Shown here one piece after another: positions 34,264 through 45,222 of a DNA stretch of 64,000 bases. Numbering within the stretch: position 1 is the first letter of the stretch; every line of letters begins with the position of its first letter. Source of the stretch: Dactylis glomerata (lineage: Eukaryota > Streptophyta > Magnoliopsida > Poales > Poaceae); NCBI GenBank assembly GCA_007115705.1, contig QXEO01000234.1, forward strand, positions 2,089,375 through 2,153,374, given 5' to 3'. The notes below the pieces were generated by a model that saw only the letters and a program-made list of their open reading frames with translations, was not told the DNA's origin and did no database searches. The translations under genes and the position numbers were made by a program.

Positions 34264-35682
34264 TGATACGTCTCAAACGTATCTATAATTTTTGATGCTC
34301 CATGCTTGTTTTTACACCATTTGCCTTGTGTTTCGTTACACTTCGTGGCATTTTTATGCGATTTCCAGAACTAACTTATTAACAAGTCGCCACAGTGCCA
34401 GTTCCCTGTTTTTAGCTGTTTTTGTGTTTCAGAAGTGATACAAAGGAAATATTCTCGAAATTGGACGAAACCAAAGCCAGAAGTCTTATTTTTCCCGGGA
34501 GCATCCAGACATCCGAAGAGAGGAAGGAGAGGGGCCATAGGCCACCCTCACATAGGGCTGGCGCGGCCCAGGCCCTGGCCGCGCCACCCTAGTGTGAGGA
34601 GGCCTGGGGCCACCCCTGACATCGCCCCTTCGCCTATAAGAAGCCTCGGGGCGGAAAACCCTAGGGGATTCGGCAATTTTCCAGAAGCAGTTCCGCAGCT
34701 CCGCCGCCACCACCGACGAATTTCGGGGGACAGAAGTCTCTATTCCGGCACCCTGCCGGAACGAGGAAGTGCCCCCGGAGCCATCTCCATCGGTCTCCAT
34801 CGCCGTCTCCGCCGTCTCCATCGACCTCACCGCCATCTCCATCAACCTTGTTGTCTCCTATAATGAGGAGGGAGTAGTTCATCCCCGGGGCTAAGGGCTC
34901 TACCGGTAGCTATGTGGTTCACCTCTCTCTCCCATGATGTGATCTTTATGTGATCGTGAGCTTTGTATCATGTTGAACAAGTAGATGTTATTATTCAGAT
35001 ATTATGTGTACTCTAGTGATGTTATTAAAGTAATCTTTTCCTCCTTTCATGGTGTAATGTTGACAGTGTGTGCACTGTGTTAGTACTTGGTCTAAGTTGC
35101 AATGATATCTATCTTGAGTTGTGCTTTGATTTGGATATCTCTATGAGTGGTGTTTGTCAAGTATTTGATGAACTTTAAGGGGTGCTTTTGTAGCCACTAC
35201 ACAATGATTAGTGTTATTCAATAGGAGAGTAATTCAGAGTACCATAGTGGAGAGAAGTTGTTTATTTGTTCAATCATGTTATATTGTTGGGAGTGTGTCC
35301 ACTAGTGAAAGTATGATCTCTAGGCCTTGTTTCCAAGCATTGCACACCGTTTACTTGCTGTTTTGTTACATGTTTGCTCGCAGCGATTTTTATTCCAGAT
35401 TGTATTTACTACTTATAATCATCTATACCACTTGTATTTCACTATCTCTTCGCCGAACTAGTGCACCTATACATCTGACAAGTGTATTGGGTGTGTTGGG
35501 GACACAAGAGAGTTTCTGTATCGTAATTGCAGGGTTGCTTGAGAGGGATAGCTTTGACCTCTTCCTCCCTGAGTTCGATAAACCTTGGGTGATCCACTTA
35601 AGGGAAACTTGCTGCTGCTCTACAAACCTCTGCACTTGGAGGCCCAACAAGTGTCTACAAGAATAGAAGTGTGTAGACATCA
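34264..35682 (+). repeat. 5' LTR of gag-only retrotransposon copy 2
   Basis: It starts TGATACGTCTCAAACGTATC, which includes the GATACGT/ACGTATC palindrome, and ends AGACATCA. Confidence 0.92.
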
Positions 35683-35692
35683 AGCTCTTTTC

Positions 35693-35710
35693 TGGCGTCG
35701 TTGCCGGGGA
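35693..35710 (+). promoter_or_regulatory. Primer-binding site, tRNA-Asp type, copy 2
   Basis: TGGCGTCGTTGCCGGGGA lies 10 bases after the LTR, the same site as in copy 1. Confidence 0.85.
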
Positions 35711-35843
35711 GGTAAGGTAAAAGGTACTCACATCCTTTGGCTACTAAGTCTTTTAGTTGCTGGTGAGTGCTCAGAGTTATTTCCTTTAGATTCTGCAATT
35801 ACATCTTTTTGTTTCTTGTTTTTATTTTCACTAGTTAGGCTTA

Positions 35844-36692
35844 ATGGAAAACAAAGAGTTCTGTAGTCTTTTTCCTGAGTATAGATATGAAGTATTTGAA
35901 GAGAAAACTGAAAAACCTTTGGAGCTTAATTTGCATGCTAATAGTGTTGTTAGTATGAATGCTTTGAACACCGTTGTTGCTAATGCTATAGAAAAGTCTA
36001 AGCTTGGAGAAGGTAGTTTTGTTAAGCATGATATTTTTAGTTCCCCAGCTTTAGTGGAGAAAGTTTGTTCTGATAATATTTTATCTCCCATATGTGATGT
36101 TCCTTCTTATGATGATATGTTTGATGAGTATGCTTTGAGAAATAGTTGTTCTCTAGCTTGTGATGATACTAAACCTCTAGTTTATGATGGTTATGATGAT
36201 GAGTATAATATTTTCAGTTCACCTACTATTGAGGAGAAAATTAGTTATGATTACAATATGCCTCCTATTTATGATGATTATGGTGATGAGAATAATTATT
36301 CTATTGAATTTGCTCCTACTACTATTGTTCCTGTGGTGAGTATTAATTCTTTTATGCATGTGGCTCATGATAGGGATGCTTTATGTGATGGTTATGTTGT
36401 TAATTCTATTCATGATGCTACTGAAAGTTATTATGAGAGAGGGAAATATGTTTTGAAGGATCTTAATAATATTGAGTTTCCCCTCTATATGTTGCAATTC
36501 TTGAAGTTGTACTTGTTTTGCCTTCCTATGCTTTTTGCTTTGCGCTTTCATGACTTGTCTCTTTACAAGACTATTTTTCATAGGAATTGGTTTAGATTTA
36601 AATGTCTTTCATATTTGCTTTTTGATGCTCTCTATTGCTTTAAGTTCCTATATGGCGTCTTTGCCTCAAGCTCTTATATGGCGCCCACATGA
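35844..36692 (+). CDS. Gag-derived protein lacking capsid core and zinc knuckle
   Basis: This is an intact 282-residue frame. Residues 1 to about 90 match the N-terminus of the copy 1 gag-like protein (ALNTVVANAIEKSKLGEG, FVKHDIFSSPALVEKVCSD). From PSYDDMFDEYALRN to the final MAPT it matches the copy 1 tail: Asp/Tyr-rich acidic segments, then a hydrophobic, Phe/Leu-rich stretch of about 60 residues that could insert in membranes. Missing in between are about 560 codons, including the gag core and CCHC motif. The junction is at a short ATGTT shared by both sides. Whether it is expressed or useful is unknown. Confidence 0.65.
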   Translation: MENKEFCSLFPEYRYEVFEEKTEKPLELNLHANSVVSMNALNTVVANAIEKSKLGEGSFVKHDIFSSPALVEKVCSDNILSPICDVPSYDDMFDEYALRNSCSLACDDTKPLVYDGYDDEYNIFSSPTIEEKISYDYNMPPIYDDYGDENNYSIEFAPTTIVPVVSINSFMHVAHDRDALCDGYVVNSIHDATESYYERGKYVLKDLNNIEFPLYMLQFLKLYLFCLPMLFALRFHDLSLYKTIFHRNWFRFKCLSYLLFDALYCFKFLYGVFASSSYMAPT

Positions 36693-39280
36693 GCATCTTT
36701 GCAAATTACTGCGCCTAGCTCAAAGGCGTTAAAGAAAAGCACTCTTGGGAGATAACCCATTGTTTATTTTCAGTACTTTTTCTTTTATTTGAGTCTTGGA
36801 AGTTATTACTACTGTAATAACCACTCCTTATCCTTTTTATTTCGTTTTTGTGCCAAGAGAAACCTCTAATTTGAGTGAGGTAAAGATTTGGGGATGTTGC
36901 TGTCCTGAAACTGTTTTCGGTGCTGCACCGTAAAAATTCGTATAAATTCTCTGTATATCTTTTGGACCTGCGATTTCTTGTGCGTATGCCCCAGGTTATA
37001 TCCAAACTTTCATTAGATGAACACTTTTTGATTTGAGCAACAGAAAATCCCTCAAAAATTCGACCTTTGTCAGCTGTTCTGTTTTAACAGATTTCTGCCA
37101 CTATTCGTTTTTGCCGCTTTATCGCTTTCTTTTTTAGTTCTTTTGATCATGGAACTTTTGGGAAAGTTGCTACAGTAGTATATACTTCCTATGTGGTGGT
37201 TTTAGGTTGAAACCTGAAGCAAAAAGTGTTGATTCTATGTTATGCTTAAACTAATGTTGCTAATAGAATTGTGTTTAGTTTTGTATGAAGGAAGTTTTCA
37301 AGTGTAGGGATTGGAGAATGATGAGATGAGTTGAAGAATGGACAAAAGCTCAAGCTTGGGGATGCCCATGCATCACCCCAAGAAATATCCAAGAAGTACA
37401 AGCGTCAAAGCTTGGGGATGCCCCCAAGGCACCCCTTCTTCATCGGCAAAAATCAGGTCACCTTTCAAGACACTATATTTTTATTGCTTCATGCACTATG
37501 TGTTTTTCTTGGAGCGTCAGTTGTTTTAGTTTTCTTAGTTAGTTTAGTTTTGTTTGCCTCAATAAATGGTTAGATCACATTATATTTCTTTTGGAGGAGA
37601 TGAACTCGCTTTTCATTTGCCAAGAACACTCTAGTTTTCACTCTTATCGTTCAACGAGTGTTCTCTTTTTCTGCTACTGCGTTTAGCTTGTATTTTTTGC
37701 CTTGATTTTTGTTCAGATCTTGTTTTATCTTTTCATCAAGGTGTATTTTTGCCTCTGATCTTTATTGGTTTTCATCAAAAGAGGTGTCTTAAAAAATTTC
37801 AAATGGTGTTGGAAAAGAGAAAAAGCTTTATGCAAAAAAGTGGTACAAGAAGGAGCTTGTGTAGACTGCGGCTTAGGCTTTTTCATGTCATGCTTGATGT
37901 CTTTTTGATAGTATGCTTAGTGGTTTTTCTGTAGCATGACTTGTCTCAAATAACTGAGATTGCTTAATGAGCCTTTAAAAAAAATCATGCGTTGTTTTTA
38001 TTGTATGGAAGCATTATTTTGGTTTTCTCCTTGATGCTTTATTTGGGTTGACTTGGCACATGCTCACACATGTTAGACTCTTACAAAGTCGCCAATAGCC
38101 TCTATGATCATTTAGTTTTTGACTTTTGATGCCATCTTATGCTTCTTTTAATGTTGCTTTGTCGCTATGCATGATTATGGCCGTTACTGCTCTCTTAGTT
38201 GGTCGCTCCCAGTATTTTGCTAGCCCTCATTTTGTACTGAGTATGAGCTCTACTCGTGCATCCAACTTCCAAAAACCAAGTTTGCCATTGTGTCCACTAT
38301 ATATTCCTATGCATGGTATTTGCAAGCCATTCCAAGTAAATTTTCATGTGCTACCTTTCAAAACTTTCAAATACTTCTTATTTTGTGACACTGTTTTCAG
38401 CTTATGGGGACGTAGTGGTCGGATTTGCTATCTTCCATATTGATTATTCCAAAAAGGAAAAAAAAAGAGAAAAAAAGAAAGAAAAAAGGCACTCCTCCAT
38501 GGAATGTGAATGTTGGTGGGCACCTGATGGAATCGGTTAGCCATGGTTTGTGAAAGGAAAAAAAAGGGGGGAGGAGTGCCAAGTTTATAAAAAGAGCACA
38601 AAAGTGCCAATCTCTCTCTCTCAAAAACTTGCTTCATTTTTATATGGAAGATAGTCAGAACCCCATTGCCAGTCGTTGACAAAGACAACCACCTCTCAAA
38701 ATCCAATTTTTATCTCTGTTTTACAAATGAAAAGCTCTAGCACATGTTTAATCACTGCTTCCCTCTGCGAAGGGCCTTTCTTTTACTTTTTTTATTGAGT
38801 CACCACCTTCTATCTTTATGCACCATTAAGAGAGCATAGTTGTCATTCTTAGTATAATATGCATTATCCCAAAGTTCATTGATTGATTCATATTGTTGGT
38901 TTCACTTGTTCTCAAATTATTTGTATCTAGTAGCCCTCTTAAACTTGAAGGTGTCCTATGCATTTATGTTTTGCTCTCTTTGAAGGACAAGCTGAAAACC
39001 ATTTGTATGTTTTTCCTTGTGATTTGAACACACGTTTGACTTTCATTGTTTTATTTTCATGATCTTTTGTTTGTGTTCATTTACATGTTTATAACATGGT
39101 TGCTAAGTTCTTATTGTCAAAGATTATATCTTTCATGCCCATGTTTTAAGTTCTTATGATCCCAACTCACAATGCTTACATATATGATCAAGGTTGTGGA
39201 GGTGGATGTCACCTCAAAAATTATTTCTTTTGTTATCACTTACCTACTCGAGGACGAGCAGGAGTTAAGCTTGGGGATGC
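36693..39280 (+). other. Non-coding internal region of gag-only retrotransposon copy 2
   Basis: There are no polymerase-type frames. It is colinear in inverse orientation with 8075-11005. It ends in a purine-rich GAGGACGAGCAGGAG and AAGCTTGGGGATGC before the 3' LTR. Confidence 0.7.
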
Positions 39281-40666
39281 TGATATGTCTCGTTTTTACA
39301 CCATTTGCCTTGTGTTTCATTACACTTCGTGGCGTTTTTATGCGATTTCCAGAACTAACCTATTAACAAGTCGCCACAGTGCTAGTTCCCTATTTTCTGC
39401 TGTTTTTGTGTTTCAGAAGTGATACACAGGAAATATTCTCGGAATTGGACGAAACCAAAGTCAGAAGTCTTATTTTTCCCGGGAGCATCCAGACATCCGA
39501 AGAGAGGAAGGAGAGGGGCCACAGGCCACCCTCACATAGGGTTGGCGCGGCCCAGGCCCTGGCCGCGCCACCCTAGTGTGAGGAGGCCTGGGGCCACCCC
39601 TGACATCGCCCCTTCGCCTATAAGAAGCCTCGGGATGGAAAACCCTAGGGGATTCGGCAATTTTCCAGAAGCAGTTCCGCAGCTCCGCCGCCACCGCCGA
39701 CGAATTTCGGGGGACAGAAGTCTCTGTTCCGGCACCCTGCCGGGACAGGGAAGTGCCCCCGGAGCCATCTCCATCGTTCTCCATCGCCGTCTCCGCCGTC
39801 TCCATCGACCTCACCGCCATCTCCATCAACCTTGCTGTCTCCTATGATGAGGAGGGAGTAGTTCATCCCCGGGGCTAAGGGCTCTACCGGTAGCTATGTG
39901 GTTCACCTCTCTCTCCCATGATGTGATCTTTATGTGATCGTGAGCTTTGTATCATGTTGAACAAGTAGATGTTATTATTCAGATATTATGTGTACTCTAG
40001 TGATGTTATTAAAGTAATCTTTTCCTCCTTTCATGGTGTAATGTTGACAGTGTGTGCACCGTGTTAGTACTTGGTCTAAGTTGCAATGATATCTATCTTG
40101 AGTTGTGCTTTGATTTGGATATCTCTATGAGTGGTGTTTGTCAAGTATTTGATGAACTTTAAGGGGTGCTTTTGTAGCCACTACACAATGATTAGTGTTA
40201 TTCAATAGGAGAGTAATTCAGAGTACCATAGTGGAGAGAAGTTGTTTATTTGTTCAATCATGTTATATTGTTGGGAGTGTGTCCACTAGTGAAAGTATGA
40301 TCTCTAGGCCTTGTTTCCAAGCATTGCACACCGTTTACTTGCTGTTTTGTTACATGTTTGCTCGCAGCAATTTTTATTCCAGATTGTATTTACTACTTAT
40401 AATCATCTATACCACTTGTATTTCACTATCTCTTCGCCGAACTAGTGCACCTATACATCTGACAAGTGTATTGGGTGTGTTGGGGACACAAGAGACTTCC
40501 TGTATCGTAATTGTAGGGTTGCTTGAGAGGGATAGCTTTGACCTCTTCCTCCCTGAGTTCGATAAACCTTGGGTGATCCACTTAAGGGAAACTTGCTGCT
40601 GCTCTACAAACCTCTGCACTTGGAGGCCCAACAAGTGTCTACAAGAATAGAAGTGCGTAGACATCA
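39281..40666 (+). repeat. 3' LTR of gag-only retrotransposon copy 2, 33-base deletion near its start
   Basis: It starts TGATATGTCTC and jumps to GTTTTTACACC, losing 33 bases that include half of the terminal palindrome. That deletion accounts for the whole length difference from the 5' LTR. Confidence 0.92.
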
Positions 40667-43600
40667 CATGGCACAACTCAAGATGATGAATACTTCCTCC
40701 AAGGAATGATCCACGAAAATGAAGATATTGATGTCACCAGGACATTTCTGAACGATTTTGGTGAGGGAGATGAATCTCTCAACCGAGGAGACGGCTCCGG
40801 TGAGGTAGAAGCCGAAGCCTGGGACGAGGAGAAGCCGGTGAGGGAGAAGCCGATAAGGGAGAAGCCAACGAGGGAGAAGGCGACGGCTCCGACGGAACCT
40901 TAAATCTTGGAAACTCCGGCGAGGTGTATATATGTATTTTTGTAATGCTGTTGTCTATATATATACATGCAGATATTAACACTCTTTTTTCGTTTAGCCC
41001 TCCGGATCGAGCACTTCTTCCATATGAACGAAACGAGGCCCAACAAAAAAGTTGGATAATACTATGAGGTATAGGATCGAAGTGGTCGGTGTAGACGGCG
41101 AACCGCAAGCTCCCAACGATGTCACAAAAAAAATTGTCAAGCAATGTGGAGTTCTTGTGAGGGACTACATCCCGATCACCGTTCAAGAATGGAATCGGCC
41201 AAGCAGCGGTGGAGTCACGTATGTCGGCGATGTTACCAAAGATAAGCTTTTTGACAGGCTCGTGATTAATTTCCTCCTGTCGAGGCCAGATGTGAATCCA
41301 GATGAGGAGGAGAGAGCAAATGAGGAGCTACTGCAAAGAGTCAAGAAGTTTGCTCTCATCAAGATGGCCGAGGCATTCGAGAACTGGAAGAAGAAACTAT
41401 ACCTTAACTTTGTCAAGTTAGACAAGACTCCGGATTTCAATCAAGCCGGCTATGCTAAGTTAAGATACCAGTGGGCTGATTTTGTGAAGTACAAGACATT
41501 GGAGAAAGCTTTGGAAAGGTCTAGAATAAATAAGGAGAACGCTGCTAAGAAAGTGTACCACCATAATATGGGGTCTGTTGGCTACGCCGGTTGCATGCCT
41601 AAGTGGGATGCACTTGAGGTCAAGTATATTTCTGCCGGGATCAGACCAGAGCCCACAACATGGACACCATGGGTGAGAAACTGGTTTTATGGCCATGGGG
41701 GCATGTTGGACAAAGAAGGGAGGGCAATATATACCCAGAAACACAAAGATCATCCCCTACTGCCCATCGAAGATATTAGAAGTGCAGTACAAGATGTTGA
41801 AGCGAGACGGTTCATTCCCGATAGAGAGAACGACGAGCTCACACGCGCCCTTAAAAATGATGAACACACCGGACGAGCATGAGGCACACCAGGCTCCAAG
41901 CCATGGAATGTTGCCTTCCCCGCGGAAATGAAGAGATATCCCGATAAAAGTCATCAGAGGAAAAAGGAAAGGGAGGCAGCTGAGAAAGCGGCAGCTGCAG
42001 ACCGACTGCGTAATGTAGAAGAAGCATTAAATTGGCAGCAGGATCAAATCGACAGACTTAGCCAGCAAGGTATTAGCGGCCAATCTCAGCGGGACATGGT
42101 AGAAGCTGCATTCGATGGTATCGGCGCCCTATCGAATAAGAAAAGCAGCGTCGCTTCCACCCAGCTCTAGGATGGTGATGATGATGCACTGACAACGGCT
42201 CCTCCTAAACGCTACCCAGTGGATGATATCACGGAGAGCACAGCTTGTGAGCTAAAGGTGCAAGTTATGAACTTAAGGGTGACGACGGCGGTCGTCATGG
42301 CCGTACCAATTCTGCCTAACCCAACTTGGCATTGCAGACCGGTTCCAAAAGGGTACGCTGTCATCACAGTGGATGATGTGAAGCAAGATTTTGAGGAGCT
42401 GAAGCTAGACCACCCTGCAGGGGAAGATAGGGAGCTGACTGAACTAGGAGAAGCCAAAGGGGGGACTATTGTATGGCCAAAGGAGCACATCGTGCTTCCA
42501 AATTATGTGCCGCCAAGGCCACCCACTCCTCAGAGCAGCAATCCACCTTCGCCGCCACCCCACCATTCTCCAGCGCAACCATCGCCTTCACCGCCTCACC
42601 ACTCAGCGCAGCCGTCTCCACCGCCGCATTAGCCGTCTTCGCCGCCACCTCAGCCGTCTCCGTCCCCTGAGCCTCAGAGACAAAAGTGGAAGTATACTAA
42701 GAGGGGCAGCACCACCAGCAGCAGCAAGAGCACGTTTCGATCACCGAAACGTAAGCTATCGCCCCTCCCAAGAGTACCTCATCAGAATATGAAGAAGCTA
42801 CCTTGCGAGAAGACAGATGAGGAAATTGTTGCGGCCACAGATGCCCATTATGAAAAGTGGAAGATTGACATGGCTAACAAGAAAAAGCCAAAGCCGACGG
42901 AGCCATTCTTCCCGGTCACCGCAGAAGATAAAGCCAAAGCAGCCGCGCTAAAGATTCAGCTTCACCAACCCATAGCGCTCACACCAGACTATAATCGCTC
43001 TATTACCAAGTCGGCTGAGGCAAAAGAGCGGAGAGTTGGGAAAGAAGTTTCCCAGCTCGGACAACAACAAAATCAATCGATTGAACCGCTCAAAGTGTAC
43101 GATACCAATGAGTAGAGAGCCCAGGAGCGGCATGATCCGAACATTGATCCGGAGTTTATTCAACTCTACGGAAAAAAGGCTAAATTATATGGACTGTCTA
43201 TTGGCGAGTACATGAGCCATCTGGATGAGTTCGAGGGGTACCAACAAATAGCATACATATACCGGCACGGGGCTCCTCTCGTAAAACCCGAGTTAGTCAA
43301 AGATCTACCAACAAAAATGCGGAGATTGCATAAATGGTACATGAAAGCCTCTACTGAATCAGCAAACTGGATCTACGCTGGATATAAACACCACCATTAC
43401 GGTCATGGAGATGGGTTCTTACTGATTGAATTTCTAGAATTATTTTAGTTTTACCAACAAGACGCCCTCGACAAAACTATCGTCAATGCCTATCGTCAGT
43501 GCCTATTGTCTATAAGTATTATTAAGTCTTTCTAGCTCAGCTCATTCGTTACTTGTATAATCTTACTCATCACTATACTAATTATATATGCAGAATGAAG

Positions 43601-44699
43601 ATTCTCGAATGCAACAAAGGAGGAATCTATGACCTTGGGTTCGTTGACTGCAATTTCGTTCATGAAGATACTCTAAAAAAAATCCAAAGAGACAGAGGAT
43701 AACTTGGTACAATCGTTGAAGTATTTCAGCAACAGAAGGGAAATACTATTTCTTTACAACTTTGAGTGAGTGTTACTATCTTGTACACATTCTGTTTTTG
43801 CTTACTCGATGTTAAGCGTATAATTGACTCATTATGTGTGTGTAGCTTCCACTTTATTCTGTTAATCATTATTATTGACGAATGAGTAGTCAAAGTCATG
43901 GACTCAAAACGCACACCTTTAGAAAAGTGGGCGAACATGCAGGAATGCCTCCAGAAGGCTTGAAAATGGTTCACCGCCAACACTAGGGGTGTTTGGAAGC
44001 CAGAGCTTACATTTTAACCATTGAATGTAAGTACTACTTGCTAGATCCGCGCATCTCTTTGATTCTAGTTTCAATACCATTATCATGCTTGATTATTATT
44101 TTGATTGAACTCCGTTCTCGTAAAGTGCTTGAGGCAGGAAGCCGGGAATAACTTATGTGGATACTATGTCTGCGAGTTCATTCGCCAGACGACCAAAGAG
44201 AAGGGCGCAGACCGGAACTTCAAAAAAATTGAAGTACGATAAACAATAATCACAACTTTATTTTATTACCATCAATTGTGTTTAGTTTCATTCATATATA
44301 TTGATCCCCTTCTTTAAATTAGATCAAACGGATGCGGGACGGTCTTCTACCACAAGAACGCGTGCAAGCAATACAAAAGGAAATTGCCGGATTCTTATTA
44401 GAACATGTCATAGATCCGAAAGGAGAATACTATTACCCGGTTCATTTGGAAGGGTGAAGTGTAAAAAAGAAGATGTAAATTAGATCAAATTCGTATGAGT
44501 ATCGTTTGTAATATGTTTCGACCAAGCACGACGGATGAGACGGTGAATAATATATTCGTTACCATGATGTGTAATATATATATATATATAGTGTGGTTCC
44601 TTCATTATTGCTATATATATGTAGTACCATTAAATTGAATATAAAACACACCAAATAAATAAATGGAAAAAAACACAAAACCCTGCCGCTGTACAAAAA

Positions 44700-44862
44700 T
44701 AGCATGAAATGCAGAGATCAACGATCCCGATTCATGTCACGAACCGGGACCAATGATCCACGCCACCCTTGCAGCGCGCGCGCCCACGTAGAGACCTATC
44801 AGTCCCGGTTCATGCTAGAACCGGGACCGGCATTGGTCCGTAATCGGCACACTTTCTAGCAG
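44700..44862 (+). repeat. CACTA right subterminal repeats and decayed terminus
   Basis: AACCGGGACCAATGATCC, AGTCCCGGTTCATG and AACCGGGACCGGCATTGG mirror the left end. The final CTTTCTAGCAG resembles the complement of CACTAGTAGAAA but has lost the terminal bases, so the end is approximate. Confidence 0.65.
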
Positions 44863-45222
44863 AAGATCATGCTGAGTTAAGGATATGGTGCAAGACTGCA
44901 AGTCATTTGAAGATCGCTGGAGTTCTGGCGCATCACCGTTGCAAGATGTCTAGCTGCACCTTTTTGGAGCCCTTTGAGAGAAATCGGCTAATTGGTCCGC
45001 TCTTTCCTCTCTTCCATGTCATTTTTATTTTTACTTGTTTATAAACCAAGAAATGGTGGTCTATACATCTTTCTCCCTGATTAATACGAAAAGCAGCTTC
45101 ATGTTGGATCTTTTAACAAGAAAATGTATTCAGGCTGCAGTGGTGCTATGTGTACAGCATAAGCCGGAATCACACTCACAATTGTGCATGCAAATCATCA
45201 AAGTTTGAGCATTGATACTTCA
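44863..45222 (+). other. Unassigned sequence between CACTA and LINE
   Basis: One frame near 44880-44950 (LWCKTA-like) faintly resembles the C-terminus of LINE ORF2, but there is no poly-A or target duplication to support it. Confidence 0.3.

Larger units (their letters stand above)
34264..40666 (+). mobile_element. Gag-only, non-autonomous LTR retrotransposon (copy 2), core of gag deleted
   Basis: It has a perfect 5-base duplication CATGG (34259-34263 and 40667-40671), LTRs of 1419 and 1386 bases, and a tRNA-Asp-type primer site. It belongs to the same family as 6640-15098 but in plus orientation. The LTRs differ by few substitutions and one 33-base deletion, so the insertion looks recent. 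It carries one intact 282-codon frame and no pol genes. Confidence 0.9.
34247..44457 (+). pseudogene. CACTA second gene (TNP1-like / Transposase_24 plus Ulp1-like C-terminus), disrupted
   Basis: The exon starts MDPAHG at 34247, is split at 34263 by an LTR element and resumes at 40672, running to TAA at 40901 with an acidic, KPxREK-repeat tail. A second long frame begins about 41052 (276 residues; YRIEVVGVDGEP, then a GGVTYVGDV-DKLFDRL segment typical of En/Spm-type proteins). That frame continues to 43448 through a Pro-rich region and a DPEFIQLYGKKAKLYGLSIGE segment, with five stops: 41880, 42168, 42630, 43113 and 43446. Exons near 43597-44457 resemble Ulp1/C48 cysteine protease: a His region, an Asp region, and QEAGNNLCGYYVCEF with the Gln and Cys. 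There is a frameshift near 43676. In related elements this protein assists transposition. Confidence 0.75.
18933..44862 (+). mobile_element. CACTA (En/Spm, Caspar-like) transposon, about 26 kb including two nested retrotransposons
   Basis: The left end reads CACTAGTAGAAAATGGG at 18933. The right end near 44850-44862 (CTTTCTAGCAG) is a decayed inverted counterpart, and I could not match a 3-base target duplication. GGTCCCGGTT/AACCGGGACC subterminal repeats occur at both ends and at 33056-33213. It contains a TNP2-like transposase gene (19483-31115) and a second gene with TNP1-like and Ulp1-protease-like parts (about 33270-44457). Both genes are inactivated by point mutations, and each also holds an LTR retrotransposon with a perfect 5-base duplication. 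Native length without the guests is about 11.2 kb. Confidence 0.85.

Noticed and set aside
18933..44862. Two separate CACTA elements instead of one
   Set aside because: Only one left terminus and one right region were seen, and the two genes lie in the usual order. The repeats at 33056 are better read as internal.
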